Below, in pieces: positions 1-6,979 of a DNA stretch of 9,504 bases. The position numbers were made by a program, and so were the translations under genes. Each line of letters opens with the position of its first letter. Within the stretch, counting starts at the first letter, position 1. Under the pieces are notes generated by a model. That model did not search any database and was not told the DNA's origin. It worked only from the letters and a program-made list of their open reading frames with translations. The stretch is from an uncultured Bryobacterales bacterium (GTDB lineage Bacteria > Acidobacteriota > Terriglobia > Bryobacterales > UBA6623): NCBI GenBank assembly GCA_946887065.1, contig CAMPKL010000097.1, forward strand, positions 1 to 9,504, in the 5' to 3' direction.

Positions 1-2
1 GC

Positions 3-932
3 CTAGAAGCGATTCGGCACACCTTCCTTCATCTACTTGCCGTTGATTTCTTGCGCGACGGCGAAGAGGCTCCTACTCCGGCTGACCCAGGGGCGCGCTC
101 CACTACGATCGATGTCAGCCACGATTTCTTTGCTGCCGCCGGAATCACGCTCTTGCGGGGCCGCGTATTCGGACCTCAAGACACAGCGGACGGCGCAAGA
201 GTTGCCGTGATCAACGAGACGGCTGCACGCTACTACTTTCCCGATGAGGACCCGCTAGGTAAGCCGGCCCCAATATTGAGAACTGCAGGCGAGATTATCG
301 GAGTCGTCCGCGACGCCCGCCTACGCGACGTCCATCAACCTCCCGATTCGTCCGTCTACATGAGTTCAGAGCAACGCGGTGGCTTCGGCAGCCAGCAAAC
401 TATCTACATTCGCACACGCGGCGACGCCGCTTCGTACCTGCCGATATTGCAGCGAATCGTCCACGATCTGGACTCAAGTATTCCGCTATACGATGTCAAA
501 ACCTTTGCGGCTCAGAAGGATGAGGCGCTGGCGCGGGAACGTCTGGTAGCCACGCTGTCGGGATTCTTTGCGGTGCTGTCGCTACTGCTGGCGGCGATCG
601 GTATCTACGGCGTCGTCGCCTATAGCGTCGTTGCACGCACGCGAGAAATTGGCGTCAGGATGTCGCTTGGGGCCGAACGCGGCGATGTGCTGTGGATGAT
701 TCAGCGCAATGCGTTGGCGTTGACAGGGGCGGGCATCGCCATTGGTATTCCGCTGTCGCTCGCGCTCTATCGCTTGTTGGAAAGCCAATTGTTCGGCATT
801 GAACCGAACGACCCATTGACCCTGGCGGCCACGGCCGGTCTCCTCGCAGCTGTCGCTGTGGCGGCGGCATGGCTCCCAGCACGTCGGGCTGCGAGTATCG
901 ATCCAGCGACAGTGCTGCGGTGTGACCAATGA
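3..932 (+). CDS. ABC transporter permease, MacB/FtsX type (5'-truncated by window edge)
   Basis: This is the C-terminal part of an inner-membrane permease of the MacB/FtsX family, resembling the orphan permeases abundant in Acidobacteria. The frame is open from the window edge, so the gene starts outside; the TTG at 51 is only an internal codon. About 309 residues are visible. The first ~185 belong to the extracytoplasmic MacB-like domain, with the typical stretch around DFFAAAGITLLRGR. The FtsX domain follows, with three hydrophobic spans near residues 187-210, 237-258 and 272-292. Between spans one and two lies the hallmark TREIGVRMSLGA (213-224), and the protein ends in the family-typical PARRAASIDPATVLR. 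Such permeases move macrolides, lipids or peptides, or transmit force in the envelope; nothing here fixes the substrate. No ATPase gene lies in the window. The first ~16 residues do not obviously match the family, so I cannot exclude a sequence change near the edge. Confidence 0.88.
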   Translation, partial: LEAIRHTFLHLLAVDFLRDGEEAPTPADPGARSTTIDVSHDFFAAAGITLLRGRVFGPQDTADGARVAVINETAARYYFPDEDPLGKPAPILRTAGEIIGVVRDARLRDVHQPPDSSVYMSSEQRGGFGSQQTIYIRTRGDAASYLPILQRIVHDLDSSIPLYDVKTFAAQKDEALARERLVATLSGFFAVLSLLLAAIGIYGVVAYSVVARTREIGVRMSLGAERGDVLWMIQRNALALTGAGIAIGIPLSLALYRLLESQLFGIEPNDPLTLAATAGLLAAVAVAAAWLPARRAASIDPATVLRCDQ

Positions 933-1134
933 TAGCGGACGAAGCCGCTCATTGCTCGCTTCATGCCTGGGTCAGCGAAGAGTGTCCGTAAGATCAACTC
1001 TGGTTCGATGCCCAGCGCTTCTCCGGCGACGCCGGCGATAAGCGCGTCTATCGCCACGTCCGGCGAATCGATCAATGCCCGATATACCGTCGGCAGATCG
1101 CCGTCCGATTTCTGAAACGCGCCGCGCGGCGCCT

Positions 1135-2295
1135 TCAATGGATATCGACCCAAACGGCGTGATGATCGCTGGCCACGTGAACGGGTTTGGTTAAGCTCTC
1201 ATAAACTGCCCAACGCTTGGGCATCGATCCTGGCCAAGCCCCTTTGCGGAAAAGCCCAGCGGCAGTCACACGATCGAACAGGGCCGGGGACAATAGCACG
1301 TAATCGATCTTGAGGTTATCGTTGCCTAGCCCGAACGTTCCAATGCCGACATTCGTGTTGTTGGCGGAAACATTGAATTCCCCGACCTCAAATAGGGTAT
1401 GCGCGCTGACGTCCTGAAGGTCTGTCTGCGCGAGTAATGGCTGCAGAGGATCGCTATCGGGCGTATCGTTCAAATCACCCAGCACCACCACGTTGTCCTC
1501 TCCGCTGTTCCGCAGGCTCTCATAAATTTCTTTTGTCCGGGTAGCTTGCGCCTCTCTCTTGGCGATCGACGCAGCGTTGTTGCCTCCGAACTTGCTTTTG
1601 AAGTGGTTCGGCAGGATCCAAATCGTTTCTCCATCCGGGGTCGTTACGGCGTACTCCGGGCAGTCTCGACTGTAGATCGTCCCTCCGGCGGCTGTTAGAT
1701 CTTGGATGTGGCTGCGCATCAGTCCTATTTCAAAACCGGACTTCGTCATCAAGCCAACGTCGATCCCGCGGTCGTCGTTTCCGTCGATCAGCATGATATT
1801 CGCGTACGGCTTGGGGCGCAGCGCTACCGGAAGCTCTTCGCTGACTTGCGCGAATACGAACTCCGTAAATTTCTTCAATGCAACGCGATCCTCGGCCTCG
1901 ATCACAGCTAAGATGTCGGCGTTGACGTCTCGCAGAACCCGGCCGGTGTTGAGTACGGCAATCTCATCCACGGGCGCGGTCTTCAACTCGGCCCATCCGA
2001 TCCAGTCATCTCGACCGTCCGCTACCACCTCGATACCTCCTGCCTGCGGCCTGCGGAAGACGGCCCCGCGGATCTGGCGGATGAGAGCAAACGGCCCTTC
2101 GTTGAACCGATTCAGTTCGAGGACTTCCGCCAGTTCCAACATGCGGTTCTTGCGAGTTGCGGTGTAGTTTTCTTCTTCGAACAGGGCGTTCAGTTCGGCG
2201 ACAGCCCCGATGATGCGCTGGGCGTCGGCGGGCGGTTGGTTGAAAGCCTTGGCTCGATCGAATAAATTCTCGACGTTGAAAGCCGCGATTCTCAT
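1135..2295 (-). CDS. Endonuclease/exonuclease/phosphatase (EEP) family hydrolase
   Basis: This is a 386-residue metal-dependent phosphodiesterase or nuclease of the EEP (DNase I-like) fold. All family motifs appear in order: MRIAAFNVENLF at the N terminus, VIEAE with the probable metal-binding Glu133, the NDDRGIDVGLM strand (173-183), NHFKSK (230-235), GDLND (273-277), KIDYVLLS (329-336) and the C-terminal SDH (376-378) with the catalytic His. There is no signal peptide or membrane span, so it is probably cytoplasmic. The frame extends upstream to 2367, but I chose the ATG at 2295: AGGAG stands 7 nt before it, and the homology starts exactly at this Met. It lies 121 nt downstream of the CarH-like gene on the same strand, with a plausible promoter in the gap, so it may be its own transcript. 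Substrate (DNA, RNA, phospholipid or a small phosphodiester) cannot be told from sequence. Confidence 0.9.
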   Translation of the reverse strand: MRIAAFNVENLFDRAKAFNQPPADAQRIIGAVAELNALFEEENYTATRKNRMLELAEVLELNRFNEGPFALIRQIRGAVFRRPQAGGIEVVADGRDDWIGWAELKTAPVDEIAVLNTGRVLRDVNADILAVIEAEDRVALKKFTEFVFAQVSEELPVALRPKPYANIMLIDGNDDRGIDVGLMTKSGFEIGLMRSHIQDLTAAGGTIYSRDCPEYAVTTPDGETIWILPNHFKSKFGGNNAASIAKREAQATRTKEIYESLRNSGEDNVVVLGDLNDTPDSDPLQPLLAQTDLQDVSAHTLFEVGEFNVSANNTNVGIGTFGLGNDNLKIDYVLLSPALFDRVTAAGLFRKGAWPGSMPKRWAVYESLTKPVHVASDHHAVWVDIH

Positions 2296-2302
2296 GAGTG
2301 CG

Positions 2303-2307
2303 CTCCT
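2303..2307 (-). promoter_or_regulatory. Shine-Dalgarno AGGAG deciding the EEP gene start
   Basis: On the minus strand AGGAG is followed by the 7-nt spacer CGCACTC and ATG at 2295. It favours that start over the one 72 nt upstream, whose extra 24 residues show no family similarity. Confidence 0.75.
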
Positions 2308-2328
2308 ATAGGCCTCCCCGCCGGAAGT

Positions 2329-2357
2329 AGGGTAGCCGAGGTCGAACAGAGACGCAA
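2329..2357 (-). promoter_or_regulatory. Candidate sigma70-like promoter for the EEP gene
   Basis: On the minus strand TTGCGT (2357-2352), a 17-nt spacer and TACCCT (2334-2329) form a weak sigma70-like pair. A transcript would begin near 2322, giving a leader of about 27 nt that contains the AGGAG ribosome site. The match to consensus is partial and acidobacterial promoters are poorly characterised, so this is tentative. It agrees with the shorter EEP start, because the promoter would lie inside the longer reading. Confidence 0.3.
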
Positions 2358-2416
2358 CGGCTGTCACCGTATCGTCATTCTTTTCGCCAGCGTCTTTGCC
2401 GACTTGGCGCGCGAAC

Positions 2417-3481
2417 CTAGCCGGCGCGGTAGGAGGTGCGGGTCTTGCGGCCTTGCTCGCGGATTTTGTTGACGACCTCGGTCATCACCTCGGCGGAGTC
2501 TTGGCCGACGGGGAAGATGCGGACGCCCATGCGTTCCGCGCCGGGATCTTCCGTTGGGGCGCCTTGCCCGCCGACAAACAGCGGCATGCCCGACGGGATC
2601 TCTCCGAGGAGCTTGCGGAACGATAGGCGATGCAGATCGTAGACCGCGCGGCGCGTCACCGAGAGCAGCGTCGCGGACGGCTCTAACACTTGCCATGCCG
2701 AACGCAGATCATCAAACGGCAAAGCGGCGCCCAACAAGGTCACGCGGAGCCCGTTGCGGCATAACCAGTAAGAGGCGATCAATGCTCCGAGCTGGTGATA
2801 TTCGTCCGGAAAACACGCGACGATCACGGTCCGCCATTCGGAGTTCGCCGGTTCGGCCGTTTCGACCAACTTGCGCAAGCGGTGAACGAAGATGCCGCTT
2901 GCCAAGTGTTCGCTGGCAACGCTGCAGCGGCCTGCCATCCAGCGATCGCCGATCTCTTTGGCGGCGGGAACGATCAGCCCGGCGATGACGTGCTCAGGCG
3001 AGGTGCCGGCGAATGCATCGTCGAGGACTCGATTGATCGAGGCGCCGTCCATCGCCATGGCGGCGTCGACGATTGCTTGCGAGCCGCGCTCGAGTTCGTT
3101 GGAGGGAGCCGCTAGGTCCGCTCCCACGTAAATCGGCGAAGGCTCGGCGCTTTGGACTTGAGCCTTGGCACCCGGCGAGTCTTCGAGCAATGCTTCGCGG
3201 CCGAAGCCGGCGATCTCACCGATCGAACGGCCTTGGGATATGAGGTTCCGAATGCGCAGTAACACGGCCAAGTCTTCTTCGGTATAAAGACGATGACCGC
3301 CTGGACCGCGCAAAGGATGCAGCAGACCGTGCCGGCGTTCCCACGCCCGAAGCAACTCAGGCGAGAACTTGGTCAGGCGCGCAATCGTGCGCATTTTGAA
3401 TGGCCCTTTTTCTCGCCCCGATTCGATCATTCCAATATTTCGCCCGCTAGGGCCGCTGATCATCGAACTAGTATTGCCCAT
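2417..3481 (-). CDS. CarH/LitR-like MerR-family regulator with B12-binding domain
   Basis: This 354-residue protein has the architecture of B12-dependent photoreceptor repressors. A MerR winged helix-turn-helix at about 30-100 contains RAWERRHGLLHPLRGPGGHRLY (broken here only for naming; residues 45-66). A helical cap domain at 135-210 carries the Wx9EH motif (Trp181, Glu191, His192). A Rossmann-like cobalamin-binding domain at 217-340 carries the ExHxxG motif EYHQLG with lower axial ligand His229, and GGQG at 304-307. In this family, adenosylcobalamin in the dark makes a DNA-binding tetramer that light disrupts. The residue after Trp181 is Met182, where Thermus CarH has the His that ligates cobalt after light exposure. 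The ATG at 3481 has GGAG 9 nt upstream, but the first 29 residues are non-conserved, so the Met at 3394 is an alternative start. It follows the DUF1722 gene after 25 nt, so the two are probably cotranscribed. Confidence 0.85.
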   Translation of the reverse strand: MGNTSSMISGPSGRNIGMIESGREKGPFKMRTIARLTKFSPELLRAWERRHGLLHPLRGPGGHRLYTEEDLAVLLRIRNLISQGRSIGEIAGFGREALLEDSPGAKAQVQSAEPSPIYVGADLAAPSNELERGSQAIVDAAMAMDGASINRVLDDAFAGTSPEHVIAGLIVPAAKEIGDRWMAGRCSVASEHLASGIFVHRLRKLVETAEPANSEWRTVIVACFPDEYHQLGALIASYWLCRNGLRVTLLGAALPFDDLRSAWQVLEPSATLLSVTRRAVYDLHRLSFRKLLGEIPSGMPLFVGGQGAPTEDPGAERMGVRIFPVGQDSAEVMTEVVNKIREQGRKTRTSYRAG

Positions 3482-3506
3482 GCCAAAGTTCTCCAGGCCA
3501 TGCGAA

Positions 3507-4046
3507 TCACAGCTGACTACGCAGGGTCAACTCTGTGAGACGAGGGTTGAGGTAGCTTTGGCCGGCGATGTAGTCGAGATTGAAGCGGACGACGTGACGG
3601 CGCAACAGGGCCAAGGGAACCGCTAACGGGACGAGGCCTTGGCGGAAATCTTCGATTCTCGCAACGATTTCCGCGCGCTCCGGGCGGCTTATTTTTTTGC
3701 TGAAGTATCCGAAAATGTGCGCAAGTACGTTGACCTGCCGGCCGGCGGAGGCCTTCTTGGCTAGCGCCGCCCTGAAAATACGTTGGTAGCTTTCGGCGAA
3801 CTCTTCGCATTTGTAATCCTTGACGGCGGCGACGAGTCGCCCAAGATCGGCATAGCTCTGGGGATCGCGGGAGAGGAGCAGAAGCTTTTCAGAGGAATGG
3901 AAGCGGACCACTTCGCCTGCCGTCCAGCCTTCGACGAAGCAACTACGGAGACGATCGTAGGCGAAGGCCCGCTCGAAGGAGGTTTCGCGGAGCTTCGGGT
4001 CGGTGAGGCGTCCGTCGTGCTCTGCTGAGGGTCGCTGGCTGGCCAT
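3507..4046 (-). CDS. ybgA-like: DUF1722 (YbgA-like) domain protein
   Basis: This 179-residue protein matches DUF1722/YbgA along most of its length: FHSSEKLLLLSRDPQSYADLG (49-69, key residues FH, K, L, D and LG), NVLAHIFGYF (106-115), FRQGLVPLAVPL (134-145) and SYLNPRLTELTLR (164-176). E. coli YbgA has nearly the same length and layout and is encoded directly before photolyase phrB. The molecular function of DUF1722 is unknown. It is often fused behind DUF523, a family that includes thiouracil desulfidases. Residues 10-32 here (DGRLTDPKLRETSFERAFAY and neighbours) resemble the C-terminal tail of DUF523, but the cysteine-bearing part of that domain is absent. There is no signal peptide, so it is probably cytoplasmic. 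It is the first gene of the operon with the CarH-like regulator. No Shine-Dalgarno is seen before the ATG, and the promoter lies so close that the mRNA is probably leaderless. Confidence 0.85.
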   Translation of the reverse strand: MASQRPSAEHDGRLTDPKLRETSFERAFAYDRLRSCFVEGWTAGEVVRFHSSEKLLLLSRDPQSYADLGRLVAAVKDYKCEEFAESYQRIFRAALAKKASAGRQVNVLAHIFGYFSKKISRPERAEIVARIEDFRQGLVPLAVPLALLRRHVVRFNLDYIAGQSYLNPRLTELTLRSQL

Positions 4047-4052
4047 TGACTT

Positions 4053-4091
4053 AACTTATACAATAACTGAACATTTCCTGCAACTTGCACA
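4053..4091. repeat. AACTTnnACA-type repeats over the operon promoter; candidate CarH operator
   Basis: Read on the plus strand, AACTTATACA (4053-4062) and AACTTGCACA (4082-4091) share AACTTnnACA. Between them lies the shorter relative AACTGAACA (4065-4073). The first two ends are 11 bp apart, close to one helical turn, and the outer copy is a further 18 bp away. They cover the -10 box, the spacer and the upstream edge of the -35 box, where a repressor would block polymerase. CarH-type regulators are known to bind direct repeats with about 11-bp spacing. Assigning these repeats to the neighbouring regulator is inference. Confidence 0.4.
4055..4083 (-). promoter_or_regulatory. Sigma70-like promoter of the DUF1722-CarH operon (probably leaderless)
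   Basis: On the minus strand TTGCAG (4083-4078), a 17-nt spacer and TATAAG (4060-4055) make a good sigma70-type promoter. Only 8 nt separate the -10 box from the ATG at 4046, so transcription should begin within about two bases of the start codon. No ribosome-binding sequence fits between, so translation is probably leaderless. The promoter overlaps the repeated motif annotated at 4053-4091. Confidence 0.6.
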
Positions 4092-4182
4092 AGCTGCGAT
4101 ACTTCTGGGCGCGGCGGCAGCGGCGCCGCGGAACCGGCAAAAAGAGAGCGTTGTAAAAATGCAGGGCCAAGCGACGGAACTT

Positions 4183-4211
4183 TTGCCGCCGCTTGAGCGT
4201 TGTGTTATCGT
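4183..4211 (+). promoter_or_regulatory. Candidate promoter of the divergent membrane-protein gene
   Basis: TTGCCG (4183-4188), a 17-nt spacer and TATCGT (4206-4211) form a moderate sigma70-like pair. Transcription would start near 4218, giving a leader of about 60 nt before the ATG at 4278. It lies back to back with the DUF1722 promoter, about 100 bp away. The rest of the 231-bp divergent region (4047-4277) shows no other clear element. Confidence 0.33.
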
Positions 4212-4267
4212 CTGCTCGCGACCGCCCACGCCTGGGGCCGCCGAAGTCTTGCATGGGATTTAACGCC

Positions 4268-4273
4268 GAGGTG
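4268..4273 (+). promoter_or_regulatory. Shine-Dalgarno GAGGTG deciding the start at 4278
   Basis: GAGGTG lies 4 nt before ATG 4278 (the GAGG core is 6 nt away). It selects this ATG over the upstream in-frame TTG at 4200, whose extra 26 residues do not look like the conserved N-terminal domain. Confidence 0.65.
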
Positions 4274-4277
4274 TTCC

Positions 4278-5606
4278 ATGTTGAACAGCAATATCGCCGG
4301 GTCGGAGATCCGAGAGGCGCTGGGACGCGTGGCGGGAAGTCCGGAATTTTTCCGGGCTGAGCAATTACGAGCCTTTCTTAACTACATCGTGGAAGCGGAG
4401 GTGGCGGGCCGCGGCTCCTCGCTCAACGAGTATCTGATCGGCGTGGAGGCTCTGGGGAAGCCGAAAGGCTATTCGCCGGTCGAAGACGGGATGGTGCGCA
4501 ACCGCGCTGCCGCGCTGCGCAAGCGCCTGGGCGAGTACTACGAATCGGATGGGATCGGTGATCCCGTTCAGATCGATATTCCCAAAGGGGGGTATCGACC
4601 CGTCTTTCGGCGCGTCGCCGTCGAACCGCTCCCTGCTCCGCCGCCTCCCACGCAGAAGATCGTGGGCGTCCGGTGGCTGCGCGACCTCGGTTTCGCGGTG
4701 TTGGGCGCGACGTTGTGCTTGATCGCGGCCGTGTTGTTGTTCGGCGGCCGCGGCAAGGCGGAGATCGATCCAATCGTGCGCGAGACGCTCGGTCCGCTTT
4801 TGGAGCCGGGCGGTTCCTCGTTGATCGCCGTGGCCACGGGAGCGCATTTGCTCCTGCGTCCCGAGAACACGATCATTCCCGCGGGAGACCCCGGGTCGCC
4901 TGTGCCCGAGTTGATGTCCTGGTATGGGGGGCTCAGGCATCTGCCGCCCGCAAGCGAGGTCTATCTGCGGCCGTCGATCACGTCGACGATGTGGGGCGAC
5001 CTGGCGGCGGCGGTGACCGTGAGCAAGCTGATGACGGCCGCGGGTAAGGATTCGAAAGTATTGCCCGAGTTGGCGACGTCGATGCCGGTTTTTCGGGACA
5101 GTAGCGCCGTAATCATCGGCCGCCCCGAGTACAGCGTGATCGTCACGTCGCTGCTGAGCGGGGCCCCGTTGAGCATCGCGTTTTCGCAGGCGATCAACGA
5201 ATACGGCGTGGTCGAGCAAGGCGCCCCGGCTACCGCGGCTCCTCTCTACACTCCGGTGTTCGATTCGACGCGGCGCAGCAGGATCGCCTACGGGCTCGTC
5301 ACGGTATTGCCGAGTCAGACGGCCTCCGGCGGGCGCTCGAAGACGGTGATCTTGTCTGGAACAATGTCGGCGGGGACGCAAGCAGCGGCGGAGTTCATCA
5401 GTTCGCCCGCGTTGCTGCGCGCCTTTCGGGAAGATCTGGGCCGCGACGGCTACGATGCGCTGCCGGAAGCCTATCAGGCGGTGGTTCGAACGGAAGTCGA
5501 CCGCACCATGGCGCTGGTCGTGGAATATGCGACCTACCGCATCATCGACTACGGCAAGGGCTCCCGTTTGGCGTCGATCTACGACGCCGACGGAAGGGTG
5601 CGTTAA
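4278..5606 (+). CDS. Single-span membrane protein with acidobacterial N-terminal regulator-like domain
   Basis: This 442-residue protein has three parts. Residues 1-112 form a compact domain that I recognise as recurrent at the N terminus of acidobacterial membrane proteins; its marks are FRAEQLRAFLNYIVE (25-39), NEYLIGVEALGK (50-61), VRNRAAALRKRLGEYY (73-88) and a closing IPKGGYRPVF (101-110). Basic residues and helices suggest it may bind DNA or a partner, but I cannot name a function. A proline-rich linker (118-124) leads to one membrane span at about 137-157. Arg132 and Arg135 lie before the span, which favours the N terminus inside. Residues 158-442 would then be periplasmic and show no motif I can assign. 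Overall it resembles a one-component membrane sensor/regulator. It is divergent from the DUF1722-CarH operon and converges on the enolase-paralogue cluster, ending 15 nt from it. That makes control of either neighbour possible but unproven. Confidence 0.7.
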   Translation: MLNSNIAGSEIREALGRVAGSPEFFRAEQLRAFLNYIVEAEVAGRGSSLNEYLIGVEALGKPKGYSPVEDGMVRNRAAALRKRLGEYYESDGIGDPVQIDIPKGGYRPVFRRVAVEPLPAPPPPTQKIVGVRWLRDLGFAVLGATLCLIAAVLLFGGRGKAEIDPIVRETLGPLLEPGGSSLIAVATGAHLLLRPENTIIPAGDPGSPVPELMSWYGGLRHLPPASEVYLRPSITSTMWGDLAAAVTVSKLMTAAGKDSKVLPELATSMPVFRDSSAVIIGRPEYSVIVTSLLSGAPLSIAFSQAINEYGVVEQGAPATAAPLYTPVFDSTRRSRIAYGLVTVLPSQTASGGRSKTVILSGTMSAGTQAAAEFISSPALLRAFREDLGRDGYDALPEAYQAVVRTEVDRTMALVVEYATYRIIDYGKGSRLASIYDADGRVR

Positions 5607-5618
5607 GGGTCCGCCCTT
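5605..5618. terminator. Weak hairpin between convergent genes
   Basis: AAGGG (5605-5609), the loop TCCG and CCCTT (5614-5618) form a 5-bp stem in the 15-nt gap between the convergent stop codons, followed by one further T on the plus strand. It could help end transcription from both sides, but the stem is short and there is no real U-tract. Confidence 0.25.
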
Positions 5619-5621
5619 TGC

Positions 5622-6965
5622 CTAAGGCGAGGCGATCGAGCCGTCTTCATGCAGCGGCAGCGAGCCGAATGGCTTGGTGCCGCCGAAGGGGTACTTAGCA
5701 AGTACCTTCTCGTCGATCTCGATGCCGAAGCCGGGCTTGTCCGAGAGCGGGAAGTAGCCGTCGACCATGCGCATCGCCTGGAAGCCAAGCAACTCCTCCC
5801 ACAGGCGGTCTTTGTCGTCGGGCTCAACGCCGCTGCAAATCTCCTGCACGACGAAGTTGGGCATGACCGCGTCGACGTGCGTGGAGGCGATGGCGCCGAT
5901 CGGGCCCTCGCAAGCATGCGGCGCCATCAGGACGCCGGAAGCCTCCGCCATGGCGGCCACCTTCCACAACGCGGTGACGCCGCCGACATGGTTGATGTCG
6001 GTTTGAATGATGTCGACGACTTTCTGCTCGATCAACTCGCGGCAGCCGTAATGCGTGATCAATCGCTCGCCGGTCGCGATCGGCGTGGTGGTCCGGTCGG
6101 AGATGCGCTTCATCGCCTTGACGTTCTCCGGGGGGCAGGGCTCCTCGATGAACATCAAATTCAGCGGCTCGACTTCCTTACAGATGACGGCCGCCACCGA
6201 CGGGCTGGGCTTGGCGTGGAAGTCGATGCCGATGTCGATCTTCTCGCCCATCACTTCGCGCAGCGTATAAAAACGATCGATGGCTTCTTTTATGCGCTCG
6301 TGGGTATCGAGCCATTCGTAGTAGCCGGGCAAACCGGTCTTAAAGGCGGTGATGCCGTATTGCTCGGCGCGTTCGCGGATTGCGGCGAGCTGTTCACGAT
6401 AGGGGGCTGAAGCCGGCAGGACATTACGCAAGTGGTAGTAGCCGCGCACGCCGCGGGCGTCGAGCGCTCCGCCGAGCAGTTGATAGACCGGCTTGCCTAA
6501 TACTTTGCCGCGGATGTCCCACAGCGCTTGGTCGATGCCGGAAATGGCCGAGCCCAACACGGGACCGCTGCGGTAGAACGCGTGGATGTACATCGACTGC
6601 CAGTGATGCTCCACTTGCATGGGGTCTTGTCCGATGACGGCATAGCTAAGGTCTTCGACGGCCTGCATTGCCGCGCCGGCCTTGCCCTCTAGCGTGGCTT
6701 CGCCCCAGCCCACGACGCCGGCGTCAGTCTCGATCTTGACGAAAACGTGTGGGCGATCGGGAGGCAGGGCCGGAGAGGTGACGCCGAACGTCTTGACGGC
6801 GGTGACTTTCAGTCGCGGCGAAGAGGGTAACGCCATTGCCGGCGCGAGGAGGAAGCCGCAGTCATCACAGCCCGAATTGGAGGCAGTGCGTTGAGCGGAG
6901 GCGAGAGCGGGCGCAAGCGCGCCGGCGGCGAACAATGATCCTTTGAGTAAGTCTCTGCGATTCAT
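5622..6965 (-). CDS. Enolase-superfamily sugar-acid dehydratase, Tat-exported (paralogue C)
   Basis: This 447-residue protein belongs to the mandelate racemase/galactonate dehydratase branch of the enolase superfamily. These enzymes abstract the proton next to a carboxylate and usually dehydrate sugar acids, using Mg2+. The active-site series is complete in the DgoD pattern: Lys209 on barrel strand two, DFH (248-250), IEEP with Glu274, GER with Glu300, QTD with Asp323 and APH with His350. The substrate cannot be deduced. The N terminus NRRDLLK followed by a hydrophobic stretch and ALASA is a Tat signal, with cleavage probably after residue 24, so a periplasmic location is predicted. ATG 6965 was chosen because AGGAGG lies 9 nt upstream and the Tat motif starts there, although the frame runs on to 7517. 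The Shine-Dalgarno overlaps the stop codon of paralogue B by one base, so translation is probably coupled. It is the last gene of the leftward cluster. Confidence 0.88.
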   Translation of the reverse strand: MNRRDLLKGSLFAAGALAPALASAQRTASNSGCDDCGFLLAPAMALPSSPRLKVTAVKTFGVTSPALPPDRPHVFVKIETDAGVVGWGEATLEGKAGAAMQAVEDLSYAVIGQDPMQVEHHWQSMYIHAFYRSGPVLGSAISGIDQALWDIRGKVLGKPVYQLLGGALDARGVRGYYHLRNVLPASAPYREQLAAIRERAEQYGITAFKTGLPGYYEWLDTHERIKEAIDRFYTLREVMGEKIDIGIDFHAKPSPSVAAVICKEVEPLNLMFIEEPCPPENVKAMKRISDRTTTPIATGERLITHYGCRELIEQKVVDIIQTDINHVGGVTALWKVAAMAEASGVLMAPHACEGPIGAIASTHVDAVMPNFVVQEICSGVEPDDKDRLWEELLGFQAMRMVDGYFPLSDKPGFGIEIDEKVLAKYPFGGTKPFGSLPLHEDGSIASP

Positions 6966-6979
6966 GGTGGTCTGCCTCC

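Noticed and set aside
934..949. A 5-bp hairpin (AGCGG/CCGCT) just after the permease stop as a terminator
   Set aside because: The stem is short, there is no T-run, and such pairs are frequent by chance at this GC content.
767..1153. A 128-codon minus-strand frame in the gap between the permease and EEP genes, protein-like in its first half (residues such as ALIDSPDVAIDALIAGVAGEAL)
   Set aside because: It starts at a TTG inside the EEP gene without a ribosome site, runs over the permease 3' end on the other strand, and matches no family I know. It could be a gene remnant, but the 202-bp gap gives too little support.
2364..2696. A 110-codon arginine-rich minus-strand frame
   Set aside because: It is a shadow of the 3' part of the CarH-like gene.
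5649..6410. A 253-codon plus-strand frame antisense to paralogue C
   Set aside because: It mirrors the coding pattern of paralogue C and shows no motif or ribosome site.
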